From an uncultured bacterium (GTDB lineage Bacteria > Verrucomicrobiota > Kiritimatiellia > PWTM01), in contig CALLFZ010000007.1 in the NCBI GenBank assembly GCA_938010045.1, positions 1-64,000 on the forward strand: a stretch of DNA of 64,000 nt, in the 5' to 3' direction. This document shows positions 54,542-60,701 of this stretch, in pieces. Position 1 is the stretch's first letter. The number at the start of each line of letters is the position of its first letter. The position numbers and the translations under genes are program-made. The notes below the pieces were generated by a model, which was not told where the DNA came from, searched no databases, and worked only from the letters and a program-made list of their open reading frames with translations.

Positions 54542-55546
54542 TCAGGGGCGCGTCTCCTGCAGCACGCGGACGAAGTGCCGAACGCGCAGCTCACTCATCC
54601 ACTCCTCCATTCTCTGCTCGGTTTGCTGTTTGATGAGTTCGCGTTCCAGCTCCAGCGCGACTTCCGAAAAGGGTCGCACGCGCGCCTCGTGGCGTGCCTC
54701 GAGCCGCAGCAGGTGCAACTCCTCGGGAAGTTCGATGACGGAGCTGACCTCGCCGGGTCGGAGCGTTTTCACCACGCGCGCGAGTTCCGGCCGCAGCTCG
54801 GTCGGTGGTCGCCATCCGAGGTCGCCGCCCTGGTCGGCGGCGGGTCCCTCCGAAAACTGGCGCGCGAGGTCGGCGAACGACTCCCCCCGGCGGATGCGCT
54901 CGCGCAGCGATTCGGCGAGGCGGCGGCGCGCCTCCGCCTCCTCGGCGCTCGAGCCCTTTCGCAGCACGAGCAGGCGGATACGGACCTGTTCGGGCTCGCG
55001 GTATGACTCCAGTCGCGCGACATAGGCGGAGTACAGTTGGGCCGGCGAGACGGTGACGCGATCCCCGACTTCTTGGCGCCGCAGCAGCATCACGCGCAAG
55101 TCGTCACGGATTTGCCGGCGGTACTCCTCGTAGCTCATGCCCTCCGCGGCGAGTGCGGCGAGCAGTCCCGCGCGGCCGCCCTCGAAGCGCTCACGGACGA
55201 TCTGGTTGATGTGCCCCTCGACGACGGGGTCCGGCAGGTCGAGCTTGCGGCGCTCGGCCTCGGCGAGGATCAGTTCGCGTTCGATCAGCGCGCGCAGGCC
55301 GGCTTGGTAATTGCGTTGCAGTGCCTCGTCCAGCTCGCGGCCGCTGAGCGTTCGCGCGGCCTGCCGGTCGGCGCTCTGCACATACCGCAGCACGTCACTG
55401 ACGAGGATCGGTCGGTCGTTCACGACGGCCGCGTAGCCATCCAGCAGCAGGCGCTCCGGTGCCGTCGACGCGGGGGTGGCGGCAACGGTCAGCAGCAGCA
55501 CGGACACGATGGCGCGCATGCAGATGATGGCGGGCATGGCCCTCAT
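54542..55546 (-). CDS. surA: Periplasmic parvulin-type peptidyl-prolyl isomerase (SurA-like)
   Basis: 334 aa; the ATG at 55546 and two further in-frame ATGs (55537, 55519) all give a signal peptide (AIVSVLLLTVAATPASTA). The N-terminal chaperone part (about 35-165) is helical with VNDRPILVSDVLRYVQ and LIERELILAEAERR. One parvulin domain (about 165-290) has LLVLRKGSSAEEAEARRRLA, FAQFSEGPAADQGGDLGW-like residues and VIELPEELHLLRLEAR. SurA helps fold outer-membrane proteins. It carries a single parvulin repeat, where E. coli has two. The operon order surA-pdxA-rsmA follows E. coli. Confidence 0.87.
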   Translation of the reverse strand: MRAMPAIICMRAIVSVLLLTVAATPASTAPERLLLDGYAAVVNDRPILVSDVLRYVQSADRQAARTLSGRELDEALQRNYQAGLRALIERELILAEAERRKLDLPDPVVEGHINQIVRERFEGGRAGLLAALAAEGMSYEEYRRQIRDDLRVMLLRRQEVGDRVTVSPAQLYSAYVARLESYREPEQVRIRLLVLRKGSSAEEAEARRRLAESLRERIRRGESFADLARQFSEGPAADQGGDLGWRPPTELRPELARVVKTLRPGEVSSVIELPEELHLLRLEARHEARVRPFSEVALELERELIKQQTEQRMEEWMSELRVRHFVRVLQETRP

Positions 55547-55654
55547 TTGGTACTCGAGTTTGCGAACAGTTTCAAACCGGCCCCGCGCGCGGACGCGCGG
55601 CGGAGTTCGGAGAAGACGCCGGGGCCGCGAGGTGGATGCGGCGAATCGGTTTTC

Positions 55655-57004
55655 TCAGACCGTGATTCGCCACATGGGGATGCCCAGACGGCGGCGGGCA
55701 TTTTCGCCGGGCAGGCGGAGCGTGCGCCGCCAGGGCTCCTCGTCGCGCTCGGTGCGGGGGTGGGAGGAGAGAAACAGTGCTGTGCCGAGCGCAAGGCAGT
55801 GTTTGCCGTAGAGTTCGCGGACCGCGTCCATCACGCGCGAGGCGGCGGTCATGCGCTCGATGCGCGGCCGGTCTTCGAAAAGGTCGGGCTGCTCAACATG
55901 GTCGGCCTCGATCTCGCCGAGCACGACCATCGTGGCTCGGTACGGCGTGGCCGGCTCGTACAGACGTTCGAACAGCGCCCGCAGCGCGGGCAGGATCTCG
56001 TGGGTAGCGGCGGTGGCGCGGTCGAGCCGCGCGCCGGCGGCGCGACGCCGGAAGTCTTGCTTCACCAGTACGGCCAGCAGCGAGCGGGCACGCAGGCCAT
56101 GGCGCCGCAGTTTCATGAAGGCGGACTCGGCGTTGCGCACGAGTCGCGCATACACAAATTCGCGGTCGGTGGAGGGCGAGGAGAAGGTTTTGCCCTTGCT
56201 GATGGTCGCATACGTGCTCGTTGGGGCGGGCCGGACCGGGTACATCGAATCACCGCGAAGCTCGTTCCAGATCTCAAGCCCCACCTTGCCGAGCCGGCGC
56301 TCCGCCCAAGCGGGGGACTGTCGCACGAAGTCCAGCGCGGTGCGCAGGCCGTATGTTTGCAGCAGGGCGACGGTGTTCGGGCCGAAGCCCCAGATTTCTT
56401 CGAGCGGCCGCTCGGCGAGGAACTGGTGCAGTTCGACGCCGGGCACGGCGGTGAGGCCGGCAGGTTTGCGGATGTCCGAGGCGAGCTTGGCAAGGCTTTT
56501 GGTCAGGCTCAAACCGATCGAGACGGTCAGACCAAGCTCCGCGGCGATGGCGGACTGGATGCGGCGGGCGATGCCGATGTAGTCGTCGCGATGGATCCGG
56601 CGCAGGCCCGTGAGGTCGGCAAATCCTTCGTCAATCGAGTGCTCTTCGACCATCGGCGTGAAGCGGCGCACGATCTCAAACATGCGCAGCGACATCAGGC
56701 TGTAGGTTTCGTAGTCACTCGGCAGCACGACGAGATCGGGGCAGCGGCGACGAGCCTCCCCGAGAGGCACGCCACGGCGGATGCCGAGCGCTTTTGCCTC
56801 GTAGGAGGCGCAGGCGATGATGCCGCGTTCCTTGCCGGTAACGATGGGGCGGCCACGCAGTGATGGATTGAGGGCCTGCTCGACTGACGTGAAAAAGGCG
56901 TCGCCATCGAAATGGATGATCGCACGAGGGTAGTCGTCGAGCCGCCACGGTGAGCCGACGGAGGCCGCAGGCGCGCCGGAGGGAACTGGCGTGGACGGGT
57001 CCAT
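55655..57004 (-). CDS. dinB: DNA polymerase IV (Y-family)
   Basis: 449 aa, ATG at 57004, four bases after the lexA stop. Active-site acids: Asp33 in HFDGDAFFTSVEQ and the Asp-Glu of HSIDEGFADLTG (near residue 120). The finger/thumb region contains SIGLSLTKSLAKLASDIRKP and a helix-hairpin GFGPNTVALLQ. The N-terminal 20 residues before the catalytic core are extra. The C-terminal tail reads basic and lacks a clear QxxLxLF clamp-binding motif. It acts in translesion synthesis. Following lexA directly, it should be induced with it during SOS. Confidence 0.95.
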   Translation of the reverse strand: MDPSTPVPSGAPAASVGSPWRLDDYPRAIIHFDGDAFFTSVEQALNPSLRGRPIVTGKERGIIACASYEAKALGIRRGVPLGEARRRCPDLVVLPSDYETYSLMSLRMFEIVRRFTPMVEEHSIDEGFADLTGLRRIHRDDYIGIARRIQSAIAAELGLTVSIGLSLTKSLAKLASDIRKPAGLTAVPGVELHQFLAERPLEEIWGFGPNTVALLQTYGLRTALDFVRQSPAWAERRLGKVGLEIWNELRGDSMYPVRPAPTSTYATISKGKTFSSPSTDREFVYARLVRNAESAFMKLRRHGLRARSLLAVLVKQDFRRRAAGARLDRATAATHEILPALRALFERLYEPATPYRATMVVLGEIEADHVEQPDLFEDRPRIERMTAASRVMDAVRELYGKHCLALGTALFLSSHPRTERDEEPWRRTLRLPGENARRRLGIPMWRITV

Positions 57005-57008
57005 GCGT

Positions 57009-57620
57009 TCAGCCGTACTTGCGGATCACGGCGCGGACGACGCCGCCGATGACGAGCGATCGGCGCGGCCGGATGGGGGAGTACTTGCGATTGGCCGGAT
57101 CAAGCCGGACGCCTTCCTCGTCGCGGATGAAGTACTTGAGCGTCCATTCGTCATCCACCTGCGCGACGACGATGTCGTTGTTTTTGGGCTGCACGCCCCG
57201 TTCGACGAGCACGAGGTCGCCGGGGTGGATGCCGGCTTCGATCATGGAGTCACCGGTGACGGTGAGCAGAAACGTCGCTTCGGGGCGGCGGATCAGGAAC
57301 TCGTCGAGGCTGAGGATGTCGGCGAGCTCCTCCTCGGCGGGCGAGGGAAAGCCGGCGGCGACGGTGCCGAGCATGCGGAGCGTGCCGCGCAGTCGCGGGG
57401 TGGGGGCCAACTTGCCGGCGGCATCCTTGCGGACGTAGCCGAGGCGGGTCAACCGCGTCCAGAGGCGGAACGCGGAATGGCTGGAGCGGAACCCCATCAG
57501 GGCCATCAGTTCCTGATAGCCGGGGAGGCGGTCGTGAGCGCGCACGAACTCGCGCAGCCGCCGCAGTTTGTCGTTCCATGTCAATCTTCGTCGGGGCATG
57601 GTGGCGATCTCCGTGCTCAT
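57009..57620 (-). CDS. lexA: LexA repressor (autocleaving SOS regulator)
   Basis: 203 aa from ATG 57620. An alternative ATG at 57599 has GGAG eleven bases upstream. The first start would be almost leaderless, given a -10 box at 57633-57638, so the shorter start may be used. N-terminal winged helix (LREFVRAHDRLPGYQELMAL); cleavage site AAG with Ala89-Gly90; peptidase S24 domain with Ser125 (GDSMIEAG) and Lys162 (DEWTLKYF). Spacing fits LexA. A perfect box lies in its promoter, and dinB follows, so this is an SOS operon. Confidence 0.94.
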   Translation of the reverse strand: MSTEIATMPRRRLTWNDKLRRLREFVRAHDRLPGYQELMALMGFRSSHSAFRLWTRLTRLGYVRKDAAGKLAPTPRLRGTLRMLGTVAAGFPSPAEEELADILSLDEFLIRRPEATFLLTVTGDSMIEAGIHPGDLVLVERGVQPKNNDIVVAQVDDEWTLKYFIRDEEGVRLDPANRKYSPIRPRRSLVIGGVVRAVIRKYG

Positions 57621-57632
57621 GCTGACAGGGAT

Positions 57633-57661
57633 ACAATAGTGAACGATCGTTCACTTTTCAA
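57633..57661 (-). promoter_or_regulatory. lexA promoter
   Basis: On the minus strand the -35 box TTGAAA (57661-57656) and the -10 box TATTGT (57638-57633) are separated by exactly 17 bases, and the LexA box fills this spacer. The start codon at 57620 lies 12 bases after the -10, so the transcript is nearly leaderless at the first ATG. Confidence 0.7.
57639..57654. promoter_or_regulatory. LexA box (SOS operator)
   Basis: GTGAACGATCGTTCAC is a perfect 16-bp palindrome with GAAC-N4-GTTC, the same core as Gram-positive LexA boxes. It sits between -35 and -10 of the lexA promoter, the classic position for autorepression, and so governs both lexA and dinB. Confidence 0.8.
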
Positions 57662-57760
57662 GTGGTGCCATCTCCGCCGTGGTCCCCGTCGTGATCCCGC
57701 GGGATGGGGGGCGACGGCCTTGGTGCCCGCGCGAGTGGATGGTGCACGAGGCCGGGGCTG

Positions 57761-57805
57761 TCCAACGATTGGACGGGCGTCGAGGTGGAACGTCCAAGCA
57801 TTGGA
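57761..57805. promoter_or_regulatory. Palindrome pair, 32-bp spacing (site 2)
   Basis: TCCAACGATTGGA (57761-57773) and TCCAAGCATTGGA (57793-57805) start 32 bases apart; both are perfect TCCAA-N3-TTGGA dyads. The first extends to the 19-mer also found at 9802-9820. It lies about 100 bases upstream of the lexA promoter, and about 394 bases upstream of the CoADR gene. Regulator or repeat identity unknown. Confidence 0.6.
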
Positions 57806-57841
57806 AAATGCCCGCGATCTCTGGGGCTGCCGGGACGGGCG

Positions 57842-57858
57842 CACGGCAGTGTGCCGTG
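57842..57858. promoter_or_regulatory. 7-3-7 dyad in the lexA/CoADR region
   Basis: CACGGCA-GTG-TGCCGTG is a perfect inverted repeat. It could be an operator or a hairpin in a leader; nothing assigns it. Confidence 0.35.
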
Positions 57859-58198
57859 GACGGCTGCGGTGAAGTTCGGACCTTGGGGGCCGCAGCGTTG
57901 CGAGTGTCTGCCGCCGCTCGGTGGCGAGCCAACGCGGTGCCGCGCGCGCGGTCGCTGGTGGGGGACCGCGCTTCCCAGGCCGCGCACGTCGCGCACCGCT
58001 GGAACGGCCGCCCTCAATGCGCGCGGCGATCGCGCGCGGAGAGGCCTTGGAACGGGCGGGGTCTCTCGGGGGGCGTGTTCGCTCGGCCGTGGAGAATTTC
58101 GAACTGTGCAATCCGCTCGCGCCGGGGTTGCCGCGGAGGGTGGGAGGCGTTAGGTTGCAAATCTCAGCCCCGTCGGGGCGGGGCGAATGGAGCGAGAC

Positions 58199-60685
58199 AT
58201 GAAAAAGGTGGTGATCATCGGCGGTGTGGCGGGCGGGGCGTCGGTGGCGGCGAGGTTGCGGCGGCTGGACGAGTCGGCGCAGATCGTGGTGATCGAGCGC
58301 ACGCGCTACGTGTCCTACGCGAACTGCGGGCTGCCGTACCACATCGGGGATCTCATCAAGGATCGCAACCTGCTGCTGATCCAGTCGCCGGAGAGCCTGC
58401 GCGCGTCGCTCAACATTGACGTGCGGACGGGCGAGGAGGCGATCGCGATTGACCGCGGGGCGCGGCGGGTGCGTGTGCGGCGGCTCGCGGACGGTAGCGA
58501 GTACGACGAGGCCTACGGCGTGCTGGTGCTCGCGCCGGGTGCGCGGCCGGTGCGGCCCGCGTTGCCGGGCATGGACGACTCGCGCGTGTACGTGTTGCGC
58601 AATGTCGAAGACATGGACGCGATCCGGCAGCGCGTGGACGCGGGCGCGCGCGCGGCGATCGTGATCGGCGGAGGTTACGTTGGCGTGGAGATGGCCGAAA
58701 ACCTGCGGCACCGCGGGCTCGAGGTGGATCTGGTGGAGATGGTGGACCAGATCCTGCCGCCGCTGGACCGCGAGATGGTGGCGCCGCTCGAGGAGCACAT
58801 GGCGGCGCGCGGCGTGCGGCTGCACCTCGGGACGGCGGCGGCGGCGATTCGAGAGTCGCCGGGCGGGCGCATCTGTGCGGAGCTGAAGAACGGTACGGTG
58901 CTGACGGCCGATTTCATCGTTCTGGCGGCGGGTGTGAAACCGGAGAGCGAGCTGGCGGCGGCGGCCGGGCTCACGATCGGACCGCGCGGCGGGATTGTGG
59001 TGGACGAGCACATGCGCACCTCCGATCCGAACATCTACGCGGTGGGCGATGCGGTGGAGGTGCGGCACGCGGTGCTGCCGGGGAGCTGGACGGTGCCGCT
59101 GGCGGGTCCGGCGAACCGCCAGGGACGAATTGCGGCCGATTCGATCGCGGGTCGTGACAGTGCTTACCGGTCCACGCAGGGTACCGCGATCGTGAAGGTG
59201 TTCAACATGACCGCTGGCGGCACGGGCGCAACGGAAAAGAACCTGCGCGCGGCGGGGATCGAGCACCGCAAGGTGTATCTCCATCCGTCGGGACACGCGG
59301 GCTACTACCCGGGCAGCGCGCCGATGCACATCAAACTGTTGTTCACGCCGAAAGAGGGCCGCATCCTCGGCGCGCAGGTGGTCGGGTACGACGGCGTGGA
59401 TAAGCGGCTGGACATTTTTGCGACGGCGCTGCGCGCGGGACTGACGGTGTACGATCTGGAGCATCTCGAACTGGCGTACGCGCCGCCGTACGGTTCGGCG
59501 AAGGATCCGGTGAACATGGCCGGATTCGTCGCCTCGAACGTGCTGCGGGGCGACGTTCGGTTCTGGTACGCGGAGGAGTTTCCGGAGCAGACGGAGGGCG
59601 CGTTGATTCTGGATGTGCGGGGGCCGGCGGAGTTCGAAAGCTGGCACATTCCGGGCGCGCGCAACCTGCCGCTGGGAGAATTGCGGCGGAGGCTCGGCGA
59701 GCTGAACCGCGAACAGCCGATCCGGCTCTACTGCAAGGTGGGGTTCCGGAGCTACTTGGCCTACCGGGTTCTGGTGCAGTCGGGTTTCCGCGACGTCGCG
59801 ACGCTGGCCGGAGGGGTGACGACGTTCCGGTGTGTACATCGCGCGCTGGTGGCGAAGCCGGAGCGGGAGCCAATCGCGACGTTGCCATATGCGGAGGAAG
59901 AAATGGAGGCACCCGCGGCGCCTCCGACGGCCGCGCCTGTCGCGGCGCGGGAGCTCGATTGCGCCGGCTTGCAGTGTCCCGGGCCGATCCTCCGGGTGCG
60001 CGAGGCGATCGAGCAGATGAAACCGGCGGAGGAGCTCGTCGTACGGGCGTCGGATCCGGGGTTTCGCTCGGACATTCGTGCCTGGTGTGAGCGCAGCGGA
60101 CACGTGCTCCTGGACCTGGTGGAGGAGGACCAGGGAAGAATCCGCGCGCGCATTCGGAAGGGCGGCGCAGCGGCCGTGGCGGTGGCTCCGGCCGCCGCGA
60201 GCGGCGCGGCCTCCCGTGACCAGACGATCATCGTGTTTTCGGGCGATCTGGACCGAGTTCTGGCGGCATTCGTGATTGCGAACGGCGCACTGGCGATGGG
60301 CGGCCGCGTGACGATGTTTTTCACCTTCTGGGGGCTCAACGCCTTGCGGCGTCGTCCCACCGCGCCGGTGGAGGGAAAACCGCTGCTCGACCGCCTGTTC
60401 GGGATGATGATGCCGTGCGGGGCGGGAGCGTTGAAACTCTCGAGGCTGAACATGGGCGGACTCGGAACCGCACTGATGAACTATGTAATGCGGCAGCGGC
60501 AGGTGGCGAGCCTGCCGGAGATGATCGAGTCGGCGCGGCGCGGGGGGGCGCGGCTGATTGCGTGCACGATGTCCATGGAGGTGATGGGCTTGAAACCGCA
60601 AGAGTTGATGGAGGGTATAGAGTTCGGTGGCGTCGCGACGTTTCTGGCCGAGGCAGAGCGGTCGGGCGGTGCCTTGTTCATCTGA
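58199..60685 (+). CDS. CoA-disulfide reductase / rhodanese / TusA / DsrE2 four-domain fusion
   Basis: 828 aa, ATG at 58199 with GGAG six bases upstream. Domain order: FAD/NAD(P)H oxidoreductase of the CoADR group (1-440; Cys43 in NCGLPYH, FAD site VIIGGVAGGASVAA, second site VIGGGYVGVEMAEN); rhodanese (about 455-550; Cys512 in LYCKVGFRS); TusA/SirA (about 585-655; Cys588 and Cys593 of CAGLQCPGPILR); DsrE2-like (about 680-828; Cys740 in MMMPCGAGALK and Cys789 in CTMSME). Together these handle persulfide sulfur, from disulfide or polysulfide reduction through transfer to a carrier. All listed Cys are present. Similar fusions are known, the cellular acceptor is not. Confidence 0.9.
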   Translation: MKKVVIIGGVAGGASVAARLRRLDESAQIVVIERTRYVSYANCGLPYHIGDLIKDRNLLLIQSPESLRASLNIDVRTGEEAIAIDRGARRVRVRRLADGSEYDEAYGVLVLAPGARPVRPALPGMDDSRVYVLRNVEDMDAIRQRVDAGARAAIVIGGGYVGVEMAENLRHRGLEVDLVEMVDQILPPLDREMVAPLEEHMAARGVRLHLGTAAAAIRESPGGRICAELKNGTVLTADFIVLAAGVKPESELAAAAGLTIGPRGGIVVDEHMRTSDPNIYAVGDAVEVRHAVLPGSWTVPLAGPANRQGRIAADSIAGRDSAYRSTQGTAIVKVFNMTAGGTGATEKNLRAAGIEHRKVYLHPSGHAGYYPGSAPMHIKLLFTPKEGRILGAQVVGYDGVDKRLDIFATALRAGLTVYDLEHLELAYAPPYGSAKDPVNMAGFVASNVLRGDVRFWYAEEFPEQTEGALILDVRGPAEFESWHIPGARNLPLGELRRRLGELNREQPIRLYCKVGFRSYLAYRVLVQSGFRDVATLAGGVTTFRCVHRALVAKPEREPIATLPYAEEEMEAPAAPPTAAPVAARELDCAGLQCPGPILRVREAIEQMKPAEELVVRASDPGFRSDIRAWCERSGHVLLDLVEEDQGRIRARIRKGGAAAVAVAPAAASGAASRDQTIIVFSGDLDRVLAAFVIANGALAMGGRVTMFFTFWGLNALRRRPTAPVEGKPLLDRLFGMMMPCGAGALKLSRLNMGGLGTALMNYVMRQRQVASLPEMIESARRGGARLIACTMSMEVMGLKPQELMEGIEFGGVATFLAEAERSGGALFI

Positions 60686-60701
60686 GGCAGCGGAGGGCGT
60701 G

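Larger units (their letters stand above)
57621..58198. other. Divergent lexA/CoADR regulatory region
   Basis: These 578 bases hold the lexA promoter and box (57633-57661), the palindrome pair (57761-57805), a 7-3-7 dyad (57842-57858) and a small GCCCC-GTC-GGGGC stem (58167-58179) just before the next gene. No open frame is convincing. It is the richest non-coding stretch in the window. Confidence 0.55.
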
